From AR5 sp041499965 (GTDB taxonomy: Bacteria > Methylomirabilota > Methylomirabilia > Rokubacteriales > CSP1-6), in NCBI GenBank assembly GCA_041499965.1, contig JBGQLG010000004.1, positions 1-64,000 on the forward strand: a stretch of 64,000 bases of DNA. Direction: 5' to 3'. Numbering within the stretch: position 1 is the first letter of the stretch; each line of letters opens with the position of its first letter. The notes below the pieces were generated by a model that made no database searches, was not told where the DNA came from, and saw nothing but the letters and a program-made list of their open reading frames with translations. Positions 38,361 through 45,523 of the stretch are shown here, piece after piece. Position numbers and translations under genes: made by a program.

Positions 38361-39164
38361 CTACGCCTCGCTCTCCTTCTTGGCCAGCACCAGAACGCTG
38401 GCGCCGTTGAGGAAGGTCCGCCGTGTCTCGAGGACGGTGAATCCGGCCGTCCGCAGGTTGGCGCCGAAGGTCGTCTCGTTCCAGTAGTGCGGGCCGACCC
38501 GGCGTCGGGTCGCCTCGAACAGCCAGTGCGGGAACAGCCAGAGCAGCAGGCAGCGCAGTGCCGCGGCCGTTCCCTCGGCCTGGCGTAGCTCCTGGAACGT
38601 GGCACGCGGGCGGACCGCACCGGTGTGATTGACGAAGATCGCGTGGCCGCCGGGCTTGAGCACGCGCCACGCGTGAGTGAGCACGGCCTGGGGATCGGCA
38701 TGCGCGTAGAGGGAATGGACGTTCACGACCTGGTCGAACGATCCGTCGCGCAGCGTCGCGGTCGGCAGGTCACCCTGCGTGAACGCGAGATTGGCCAAGC
38801 GCTTGGCCCGGCGCTTCTCTCGCGCGAGTTCGACCAGCGCGCCATACGGTTCGAGGCCGAGCACCGAAAAGCCAGCCTCGGCCAGTACGAACGTGAGATT
38901 GCCAGGACCGCAGCCCACGTCGAGCACCTGGAACGCGCGCCGGTCAGGCGAGGTGGCCTTGGCCGCCGTCTCCACCAGCTCCAGCACCTCGGCCTGCAGC
39001 CGCTGGTAAGGGGCGAACTGCTCGAAAATATAGTCGTACACGAGCCCGTAGCCGATCGACAGCATCCGGTCGATCGTCCACTGGAACCCGCCCTGCAGAG
39101 ACCCCATGACCACCTCCGCCGGGACCGGGGCATCGGCGTGCGCGCTGGTCCGTGGGTGCATCAT
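38361..39164 (-). CDS. SAM-dependent methyltransferase (class I), copy B of a tandem pair
   Basis: This 267-residue protein has methyltransferase motif I as VLDVGCGPGNLTFVL, followed by VLGLEPY and FDQVVNVHSLYAH. Two ATG codons stand in tandem; the GGGAGG upstream is better spaced from the second (39161). It follows a receiver gene by nine bases and precedes its paralogue by three, so it belongs to the operon that also holds HD-GYP and receiver proteins. Small methyltransferases in such signalling operons may modify a second messenger, lipid or protein; nothing here settles which. Confidence 0.8.
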   Translation of the reverse strand: MMHPRTSAHADAPVPAEVVMGSLQGGFQWTIDRMLSIGYGLVYDYIFEQFAPYQRLQAEVLELVETAAKATSPDRRAFQVLDVGCGPGNLTFVLAEAGFSVLGLEPYGALVELAREKRRAKRLANLAFTQGDLPTATLRDGSFDQVVNVHSLYAHADPQAVLTHAWRVLKPGGHAIFVNHTGAVRPRATFQELRQAEGTAAALRCLLLWLFPHWLFEATRRRVGPHYWNETTFGANLRTAGFTVLETRRTFLNGASVLVLAKKESEA

Positions 39165-39173
39165 AGCCTCCCG

Positions 39174-39551
39174 TCAGGCGCGATCCGCCAGGACCTTCTC
39201 CACAGTCCCGCGCAGCTCGTCGGACGTGAACGGCTTGAGGAGAATCGCGTGAAAACCCATGCGGTTGGCTTCATCGATGATCTCGGGGGTGCCGTGACCT
39301 GTCACCAGCACCACGGCCATGCCGGGGTGCAGCGTGCGGGCCTGCTGAAAGACCTCGAACCCGGTCATCCCGGGCATCTTGTAGTCGAGGACCATCAAAT
39401 CGAATGGTTCTTTTCGCATCAACTCCACTGCGGTCTCGCCGCGGTTGGCGCCCTTGACGGCGTACCCGAGCGCCTGGAGGACGTTGACGCACAGGACGAC
39501 GACCGGACCGGCGTCGTCGACGATCAGGATCTTGGTCTTGGCCGGGCTCAA
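39174..39551 (-). CDS. Single-domain response regulator (CheY-like)
   Basis: This 125-residue receiver has its acidic residues at IVDDAG (about 11-12), the phosphorylated aspartate in VLDYKMPG (about 56), the switch threonine in LVTGHG and lysine in LLKPF. The start is TTG, overlapping the stop of the HD-GYP gene (TTGA). No output domain follows. It may pass phosphate to or from the hybrid kinase in the neighbouring operon. Confidence 0.85.
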   Translation of the reverse strand: MSPAKTKILIVDDAGPVVVLCVNVLQALGYAVKGANRGETAVELMRKEPFDLMVLDYKMPGMTGFEVFQQARTLHPGMAVVLVTGHGTPEIIDEANRMGFHAILLKPFTSDELRGTVEKVLADRA

Positions 39552-41092
39552 TTCGCCTGGGCCAACGCAGGCGAGTCGGTCGCGCTGCCGCTCGTGAGCG
39601 TTTCGTAGTGCCGGGTGATCTCTTCCAGACGCTCCAGCGGGACCCTGAGGAAAGCCTCGACCACCGCCGGGTCGAAGTGCGAGCCGACGCCGCGCGAGAT
39701 CTCCTCGCGGGCCTCACCCAGCGCGAGCGCCGTGCGATACGGCCGGTTCGAGGTGATCGCGTCGAAGACGTCGGCTACCGTGACCACCCGCGCGACGATC
39801 GGGATGTCCTCAGCCCGCAGGCCGTCGGGATAGCCGGTGCCGTCCCACCGCTCGTGGTGGTGACGGACCGCGCACGTCTCGCGGGCCAGGAATCGCAGGG
39901 GCTCGAGGATCTTGGCCCCGACCACCGGGTGGCTCTTGATGATCGTGAACTCCTCGGCGGTGAGCCGCTCGGGTTTCCGCAAGATCGTGTCCATGATGGA
40001 CAGCTTGCCGAGGTCGTGCAGCATCGCCCCCCGCCGGACCACTTCCACCATCTCCAGCGTCATGCCCATCGTCTGCGCGATCTCGGCGGCGTAGAGCGCC
40101 ACCCGGGCGGAGTGACCCTTGAGGTACCGGTCCTTGGACTCGATGGCGTTGACGAAGGCCGTGATGGTGTCGACGAGGTTGCGCTCGACGTTCTCGCGCA
40201 AGATCAGCTTTTGCAGCGCCACGGCCGTGCTCTGGGCGTAGCCCAGCAGCATGTCGCGCTCGTCCGGCAGGAAACCGCCGGTGGTCGCCTCGCGGGCGAG
40301 GCACACGATGCCCATGGTGTGCCCCACCCCGGGGATGACGGCCGCCATCGCTTCGAGCGGCTCGCCGGCGATGGTGACACCGAGCGTCTCGCGTCTGCCG
40401 CCGGCGACCATATCCTCGAATGACCGCTGCAGTGACGTCAGCAGCCGCGTCACCAGCGGGCCGGCGCCCTGCTGGCTGCAGCCGAAGGCGCCCTGCTCGT
40501 CGCGCAGGAGCACGAGGGCCGCGTCGCTCTTGATGCTCTGTCCGATCAGGCCGAGCACCTCGTCCATGAACGCCGAGGTCTCGAGCCCCTGTAGGGCCAG
40601 GTCGCCGATGCGGAACATCACCTCCACGCCGGACTGCCGGCGCGACAGCTCCTCCGTGAGCCCGGCCGGCAACGGCACCTGGCCGTCCCACTTCAGACGG
40701 TCGGCCCGGATGCGCACCAGCAGCTCCTGGACCTCGCGGATCGAGAAGGGCTTCGGCAAGTAGTCGTAGGCGCCGTGGCGCAGGCCAAAGACCGCCGAGT
40801 TGACCGAGGGGTTGCCGGTGATGAGCACGACCGGTGTCGCCGGCTGCTTGCCCTTCACCGCGCGGAGCAGATCCAGGCCCGACAGCCCCGGCATTTTGAT
40901 GTCGGACACGACGAGATCGAAGGCGTGCGCGGTGATCAAGGTCAGCGCCTGCTCGGCGGCTGCGGCCTGCGTCACCGTGCACCCGTTGGCCGAGAAGGCC
41001 GAGACGAGAAAGCGCAACAGCGACGCGTTGTCGTCGACCACGAGGACTCGGAGGACCTCGGGGGCGACGGCGCTCGGAGAAACCGCGGGCAT
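39548..41092 (-). CDS. Response regulator with receiver, GAF-like and HD-GYP domains (cyclic-di-GMP phosphodiesterase)
   Basis: This 514-residue protein starts with a receiver (about 12-130, VLVVDDN, phosphorylated aspartate in VVSDIKMPG, lysine in LPKPFS), then a GAF-like region (about 160-300) and a C-terminal HD-GYP domain (about 325-495). The HD-GYP motifs are intact: HDLGKLSIMDTILRKP, HPVVGAKIL and the HHERWDGTGYPDG signature that gives the family its name. It should hydrolyse cyclic-di-GMP when phosphorylated. AGGAGG lies ten bases before ATG 41092 and four before a GTG at 41098, so the exact start is ambiguous. It is the second gene of the sigma-54 operon. Confidence 0.9.
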   Translation of the reverse strand: MPAVSPSAVAPEVLRVLVVDDNASLLRFLVSAFSANGCTVTQAAAAEQALTLITAHAFDLVVSDIKMPGLSGLDLLRAVKGKQPATPVVLITGNPSVNSAVFGLRHGAYDYLPKPFSIREVQELLVRIRADRLKWDGQVPLPAGLTEELSRRQSGVEVMFRIGDLALQGLETSAFMDEVLGLIGQSIKSDAALVLLRDEQGAFGCSQQGAGPLVTRLLTSLQRSFEDMVAGGRRETLGVTIAGEPLEAMAAVIPGVGHTMGIVCLAREATTGGFLPDERDMLLGYAQSTAVALQKLILRENVERNLVDTITAFVNAIESKDRYLKGHSARVALYAAEIAQTMGMTLEMVEVVRRGAMLHDLGKLSIMDTILRKPERLTAEEFTIIKSHPVVGAKILEPLRFLARETCAVRHHHERWDGTGYPDGLRAEDIPIVARVVTVADVFDAITSNRPYRTALALGEAREEISRGVGSHFDPAVVEAFLRVPLERLEEITRHYETLTSGSATDSPALAQAN

Positions 41093-41106
41093 GGGCACCA
41101 GTCCTC

Positions 41107-42552
41107 CTACTTGGCGGCCGACATCTGGCTGAGGAACTCCATCCACTGCCGCGTCAGCACACCGTCGTTCGGGAACTTCAGCCCTTCGAAGCCCTGCGGC
41201 AGCGCGGGCGACGCCGGCTTGGCGTCGGCGGCCGCGCGCTCACGGGAGGCCGTCGCCGGGGCGGCCAGCGCAGACTCGAGTACCAGCGCCGGCGGCTCCA
41301 CGGGCTTGACGCGCTCCTCGATCACCACCGCCGGCACGATCGCCTTCGGCTCCTCGACCGGCTCGGGAATGCGCGGCTCAAGCATGAGCTCCAGGGGCGC
41401 GGTCACGATCGGCTCGGCGGCCAGGGCCTCGACGGCGGCCTCGAGGACGAGCGGCTCGGCGAGGGTCGGCGCGGTCGCCACGGTGGCCACCGCCTCGTTG
41501 AGGGCGACCTGGGTCGCGGTCGTGGCGCCGAGCAGCGCGGTCGCGAGATCCTTGAACGACACCCGCTCGGGAGCCGGGGCGGTGGCGGTCACCACGTGCG
41601 CCGGCGCGATCGCTGGCACGGCATCCAGTACCGGACGCGCCGGCGGCGCCGGGATCTCCGGCAGTGCCAGCGGCTCGATCGTGGCCTCGGGCTCGATCGA
41701 GAGTTCCAGGGTCTCCACCGCGTCGGCCAGCGATACGATCGGGTCCGGCGCCGCGGCGACGAGAGCTTCGACGACGGGCTCGGCCATCAGCGGCTCCGGC
41801 TCGCGCAGCATCACCGGCTCGGCCGCCGGGCGCGGGCGCTCGGTCCACGGTGCCGTGACGACAGCCTGTCGGCTGACCATGCTGACCACGGGCGCCGGCT
41901 CACGCGACGGGACCACACGTTCGGCGGCGCGGGGCCCGCCGGTGGGCGCGTCGGGGCTCGCCTGCGTGAGGAGCTTCTGGATCTTGGCGCCGGTCGCGCG
42001 CGCGGCAGCGCCGTTCATCGTGATGACGTTCTCGGCGGCTGGGCCCGTCAGCGAGTCCGGGTCGACCATGCGGGCGCTGGCCGGAACGACAGCCCGGCGG
42101 AGCCGTAGGAGCGACTCGAAGTAGACCGCGGGAACGCCGTCGAACTCCAGGTGGCGGAACTCCACGCAGTCGACCTCGGGGAAGCCGAGCTGCTTGATCT
42201 TGCGGTGGAAGGCGTCAGGCATGCGCTCGACCACGAAGAGCAAGCGCGGCGGCCGGTCCTCCGACACCTGGCAGCTTGGGTAGAGCCGCACCAGCGCCTC
42301 GGGATACTCCAGGCACCACGAATAGGCCTCAACGGCCTTCATGAGCATCTCCTCGTTCGCGGTGAATCCGACTGCGCCCAGCACGAGTGCGCCAACGGCG
42401 TCGACGCCGATCACGTCGATCGTCGCGTGCCCCAGCAGCAGGCGTGCGTCGAGGACGGTGAGGCCGGGCTCGATGGCGTCGAAGTTCTCGACGACCAGTG
42501 CCTGCAGCTTGGCGGCATCCTCGATTCGCAGTTTCCTGATCCCCACTCTCAT
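41107..42552 (-). CDS. Unknown protein: nuclease-like N-terminal domain plus Ala/Pro/Val-rich C-terminal region
   Basis: This 481-residue protein has an ordered N-terminal domain (about 1-170) and a long low-complexity part (about 185-450) rich in alanine, proline, valine and glutamate, then a short conserved-looking tail. The N-terminal pattern (VENFDAIEPG, then HATIDVIGVD, then a hydrophobic strand) resembles NucS/DUF91-type PD-(D/E)XK folds. However, the expected ExK is replaced by VLGAVG, so catalysis is unlikely. The ATG at 42552 has AGGAG nine bases upstream; the frame beyond it reads into the promoter. It is the first gene after the sigma-54 promoter at 42614-42629. The function is unknown. 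Confidence 0.7.
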   Translation of the reverse strand: MRVGIRKLRIEDAAKLQALVVENFDAIEPGLTVLDARLLLGHATIDVIGVDAVGALVLGAVGFTANEEMLMKAVEAYSWCLEYPEALVRLYPSCQVSEDRPPRLLFVVERMPDAFHRKIKQLGFPEVDCVEFRHLEFDGVPAVYFESLLRLRRAVVPASARMVDPDSLTGPAAENVITMNGAAARATGAKIQKLLTQASPDAPTGGPRAAERVVPSREPAPVVSMVSRQAVVTAPWTERPRPAAEPVMLREPEPLMAEPVVEALVAAAPDPIVSLADAVETLELSIEPEATIEPLALPEIPAPPARPVLDAVPAIAPAHVVTATAPAPERVSFKDLATALLGATTATQVALNEAVATVATAPTLAEPLVLEAAVEALAAEPIVTAPLELMLEPRIPEPVEEPKAIVPAVVIEERVKPVEPPALVLESALAAPATASRERAAADAKPASPALPQGFEGLKFPNDGVLTRQWMEFLSQMSAAK

Positions 42553-42613
42553 CGCTTTTGGCTCCTCACTCAGATGGGCCGGTCGCCCCGGCTCCGTTCG
42601 GACCCGGAGAGAG

Positions 42614-42629
42614 AGCAAAGGGGGTACCA
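42614..42629 (-). promoter_or_regulatory. Sigma-54 (-24/-12) promoter
   Basis: The minus strand reads TGGTACCCCCTTTGCT, matching TGG[C/T]AC-N5-TTGC[A/T] with the invariant GG-N10-GC. The start would be near 42603, giving a 50-base leader to the five-gene operon starting at 42552. Confidence 0.8.
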
Positions 42630-42722
42630 AAGCAGACTGTGACGGACAACCCCAGGAGGGACAAAGCTTTTTGGAGCAGAACGGGGAGGGGCGAGGAGGA
42701 CAGGATGGGTGATTCGTGTCCG

Positions 42723-42743
42723 CCCACGCCAGGTTTTCGTGGG
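42723..42743 (-). terminator. Stem-loop after the NtrC-type gene
   Basis: CCCACG and CGTGGG form a 6-bp stem with a 9-base loop, about 20 bases past the stop of the activator gene. No U-tract follows; terminator activity is likely weak. Confidence 0.35.
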
Positions 42744-42762
42744 GGGTGTGGCCAGAAACGGG

Positions 42763-44121
42763 TCAGGCTAGGGGGGTGGCTTCCGTCAGCTTCTTGCGCA
42801 GGGTCTGCCGCGTGATTCCGAGGATCTTGGCGGCCTCGCTCTTGTTCCCGTTGGCCTGCCGCAGCACCTTGAGGATGTAAGCGCGCTCGACAGCCTCCAG
42901 GGTCCGGGGCTCGCGGGAAACTTCTTCCGGCAAGGGGCCATCTGTTGCCGCCGCGAACGGCACCGGCATCTGGTCGGCCTCGATCGTGTCGCCTACGCTC
43001 AGGATCACCAGGCGCTCGATCAGGTTCTTGAGCTCGCGCACGTTGCCCGGCCACCCGTAGGCCAGCAGGAGTGACTCCGACTCCGTCGCCAGGCGCTTGA
43101 CGGCCTTGTGAAAGGTGCTGTTGGCCTCGGCCAGGAAATGACGCGCCAGGGGCAGGATGTCCTCCCGGCGCTCGCGCACCGGTGGGATCGTGAGCGGGAT
43201 GACGTTCAGCCGGTAGAAGAGGTCCTCGCGGAACTTGCCCTCCTTCACCATCGTCTCGAGGGATCGGTTGGTGGCGGCAATCACCCGGACGTCGACCTTG
43301 AGGTCGCGGGTGCCGCCGACGCGCTTGAAGGTCCGCTCTTGCAGGCAGCGGAGCAGCTTGGCTTGGCTGGCCAGCGGGATCTCACCGACCTCGTCCAGGA
43401 AGAGCGTGCCGCCGTCCGCCAGCTCCATGAGGCCCTTCTTCGTGCTCTTGGCGTCGGTGAAAGCGCCCTTCTCGTGGCCGAAGATCTCGCTCTCGAACAG
43501 CGTCTCCGTGATCGCGGCGCAGTTGACCTCCATGAACGGCGAGTTGCGGCGGGCGCTCTCGTAGTGCAGCCCACGGGCGACCAGCTCCTTGCCGGTGCCG
43601 CTCTCCCCCTGCACGAGGATCGTGTGCGCCTCGCTCTGGGCCAGCTGCGTGATCACTTCGCGAAGCCGGCGAGTCGACGTCGACTCCCCGACGATCTGGT
43701 TCGTCCGGTACTTTCCCTCCTGCAGGCCTTGCAGCCGGGTGATCTCGCGGCGCGCCTTCACCTCGTCGAGCGCCCGGGTGACCGTGATACGCAGTTTCTC
43801 CAGATGCTGGAACGGCTTCTCGAGGTAGTCGGTAGCGCCGTTCTTCATGGCGATCACGACGCTTTCGATGTGACCGAAGGCGGTGATCATGATGACCGCG
43901 GTCTGCGGGTGCCGCGCGCGCATCTCCCGCAGGACCTGGATCCCGTCGATGTCGGGCAGGCGCAGGTCGACGAGGGCCACGTCGGGCTCCACCTGGTCGG
44001 CGATCTCCAGCCCGTCCTTGCCGGTGCCGGCGGTGTGGACCTCGATGTTGTCCTGCCCGAGGACGCGGGATACCAGAGAACGAATGTTGCGCTCATCGTC
44101 GATCACGAGGACTGAATTCAT
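42763..44121 (-). CDS. NtrC-family sigma-54-dependent response regulator
   Basis: This 452-residue activator has three domains. A receiver holds D8/D9, the phosphorylated D52 and K102. An AAA+ domain (about 145-375) has Walker A GESGTGKE (172-179), the sigma-54-contacting GAFTDA loop (219-224), Walker B LFLDEVGE and a conserved arginine-finger region. A Fis-type helix-turn-helix forms the C-terminus (about 405-448, AAKILGITRQTLRKKL). When phosphorylated it should bind enhancers and drive sigma-54 promoters, five candidates for which lie in this window. It stands alone, with a -10 box close to its own ATG, so it is probably made by housekeeping RNA polymerase. Confidence 0.95.
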   Translation of the reverse strand: MNSVLVIDDERNIRSLVSRVLGQDNIEVHTAGTGKDGLEIADQVEPDVALVDLRLPDIDGIQVLREMRARHPQTAVIMITAFGHIESVVIAMKNGATDYLEKPFQHLEKLRITVTRALDEVKARREITRLQGLQEGKYRTNQIVGESTSTRRLREVITQLAQSEAHTILVQGESGTGKELVARGLHYESARRNSPFMEVNCAAITETLFESEIFGHEKGAFTDAKSTKKGLMELADGGTLFLDEVGEIPLASQAKLLRCLQERTFKRVGGTRDLKVDVRVIAATNRSLETMVKEGKFREDLFYRLNVIPLTIPPVRERREDILPLARHFLAEANSTFHKAVKRLATESESLLLAYGWPGNVRELKNLIERLVILSVGDTIEADQMPVPFAAATDGPLPEEVSREPRTLEAVERAYILKVLRQANGNKSEAAKILGITRQTLRKKLTEATPLA

Positions 44122-44131
44122 GACTGGATCG

Positions 44132-44137
44132 ATTGTA
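44132..44137 (-). promoter_or_regulatory. -10 box (TACAAT) of the NtrC-type gene
   Basis: The minus strand reads TACAAT ten bases before the ATG at 44121, implying a leader of three or four bases. Confidence 0.45.
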
Positions 44138-44164
44138 GCCGAACCGGGCCCCCGTTAAGAAACC

Positions 44165-44199
44165 TACCATGTGGTAATGAAATTCCCGGGTCGTACCAC
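44165..44199. promoter_or_regulatory. TACCA/TGGTA repeats between divergent genes
   Basis: TACCATGTGGTA (44165-44176) is a 12-base inverted repeat, and GTGGTA with TACCAC (44194-44199) makes a second wider one. They lie 70-100 bases upstream of the candidate sigma-54 site at 44266 and may bind a regulator. Confidence 0.3.
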
Positions 44200-44265
44200 C
44201 CATCACTGAGCCGGCAATGACCTGTAAACGCCAACATATCAAGACATATTTGCCGAAAACACCTA

Positions 44266-44281
44266 TGGCACGGCTCTCGCT
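44266..44281 (+). promoter_or_regulatory. Candidate sigma-54 promoter (one mismatch)
   Basis: TGGCACGGCTCTCGCT has a perfect -24 half and GG-N10-GC spacing; the -12 half reads TCGC in place of TTGC. The start would be near 44292, only five bases before the ATG of the GAF-GGDEF gene. Confidence 0.45.
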
Positions 44282-44296
44282 TGACGAAGTGCTCCG

Positions 44297-45376
44297 ATGA
44301 CTGATCTGCCGACGGGTCGATCCAGAGACGAAGCACGAGTGGCGACCGAGCGCCTCAAGCAGCTCATCGCCATCGGCATCGCGCTGACCAGTGAGCGCGA
44401 ACTGTCGAAGCTCCTCGAGCGGATCGTCGGCGAGGCCCGGCGCTTCGCCAACGCCGAGACCGGCGCCCTCTTCCTTCGTGACGGCGACGCGCTGCGCTTC
44501 GCCGTGGCGCAGAATGACGGGCTGCTCGAGCGCCTGGGCGAGCGCGAGATGCGGCGCCACTTCGCTGCCGAGCCGCTCACGCTCGCCCAGCCGAGCCTGG
44601 CCGGTTACGTCGCGCTGACCGGTCGTCTGGTCAACCTCCCCGACAGCGACGAGGCGCTGCAGGACCAGCCCTACGCCTTCAACCGCGAGCTCGACGCCCT
44701 GTTTCGGTACCAGACAGGCTCGGTGCTCGTGGTTCCGCTCCAGGAACCCAAGGGCGAGGTGATCGGCGTGCTGCAGCTCGTCAACGCGCGCAACGACCAC
44801 GGCGAGGTCGTGCCCTTCGAAGCCGAGCTGGAGGGCCTGGTCCAGGCGCTCGCCTCCCAGGCCGCGGTGGCCATCCGCAACGCCCGGCTCGAGGAACTGT
44901 CGTTCAAGGATCCTCTCACCGGCGTCTACAACCGTCGGCACTTCGCGCTCCGCATCGAAGAGGAGGCCAGGCGCCACGCCCGCTTCGGCGAGCCGCTCTC
45001 GCTGGTCCTTCTCGACCTCGACCGCTTCAAGCAGATCAACGACGAGCTGGGGCACGCGGCCGGCGACGACACGCTGCGCGAGTCGGCCCAGCTCATCGTG
45101 GCCAACTCGCGCAGCTTCTCGGTCGTGACCCGCTACGGCGGCGACGAGTTCGCGGTGCTCCTCGTCAACACGCCCAAGGCCGGCGCCGTCAAGTACGCGC
45201 GCCGCATCAAGGACGTGATCGAGCGCCATCGGTTCGTGCACGGACCGCTCACGGTCAGCGTGGGGATCGCCGCGCTGCCCGAGGACGTGACGCACAGCGC
45301 GGACCTCGTGCCGGCGGCGGATCGCGCACTCTACGCGGCCAAGCGTCTCGGCCGGAATCTCATCGAAGTCGCATAG
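44297..45376 (+). CDS. Diguanylate cyclase with GAF sensor domain
   Basis: This 359-residue cytoplasmic protein has a GAF domain (about 25-195) and a GGDEF domain (about 200-355) with the active site RYGGDEFAVLL (GGDEF at 281-285), the nucleotide-binding FKDPLTGVYNRRHF and DRFKQINDELGHAAGD. No RxxD inhibitory site precedes the motif. It should make cyclic-di-GMP in response to a small ligand. It is divergent from the NtrC-type activator gene and near an HD-GYP phosphodiesterase gene, so opposing cyclic-di-GMP enzymes are encoded together. A candidate sigma-54 promoter ends 16 bases before its ATG. Confidence 0.9.
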   Translation: MTDLPTGRSRDEARVATERLKQLIAIGIALTSERELSKLLERIVGEARRFANAETGALFLRDGDALRFAVAQNDGLLERLGEREMRRHFAAEPLTLAQPSLAGYVALTGRLVNLPDSDEALQDQPYAFNRELDALFRYQTGSVLVVPLQEPKGEVIGVLQLVNARNDHGEVVPFEAELEGLVQALASQAAVAIRNARLEELSFKDPLTGVYNRRHFALRIEEEARRHARFGEPLSLVLLDLDRFKQINDELGHAAGDDTLRESAQLIVANSRSFSVVTRYGGDEFAVLLVNTPKAGAVKYARRIKDVIERHRFVHGPLTVSVGIAALPEDVTHSADLVPAADRALYAAKRLGRNLIEVA

Positions 45377-45418
45377 CACTCCTCGGGCGGGCTCGCGCGC
45401 CGTCTTCGCCGGCCGCCG

Positions 45419-45424
45419 TATACT
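45419..45424 (+). promoter_or_regulatory. -10 box (TATACT) for the AceE-like gene region
   Basis: TATACT ends six bases before the ATG of a 30-codon ORF, so the expected start base is the A of that ATG. No -35 match is seen. Confidence 0.55.
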
Positions 45425-45430
45425 CCGGGC

Positions 45431-45523
45431 ATGGACAGCGAGGAGCGCAGGCGCGGGGCTCGGCGCCCACGAGCGACTGACGTGCCGCAGCCGCCCCGGA
45501 CCAGCGAAGGATTCCCCGGATGA
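45431..45523 (+). CDS. Possible 30-residue leader peptide coupled to the AceE-like gene
   Basis: This ORF begins exactly where transcription from the TATACT box is expected to start and ends with a TGA overlapping the ATG of the next gene (ATGA). The peptide is basic and proline-rich (MDSEERRRGARRPRATD at the start). It could be a leaderless coupling peptide that brings ribosomes to the main gene. It has no recognisable function, and chance cannot be excluded. Confidence 0.4.
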   Translation: MDSEERRRGARRPRATDVPQPPRTSEGFPG

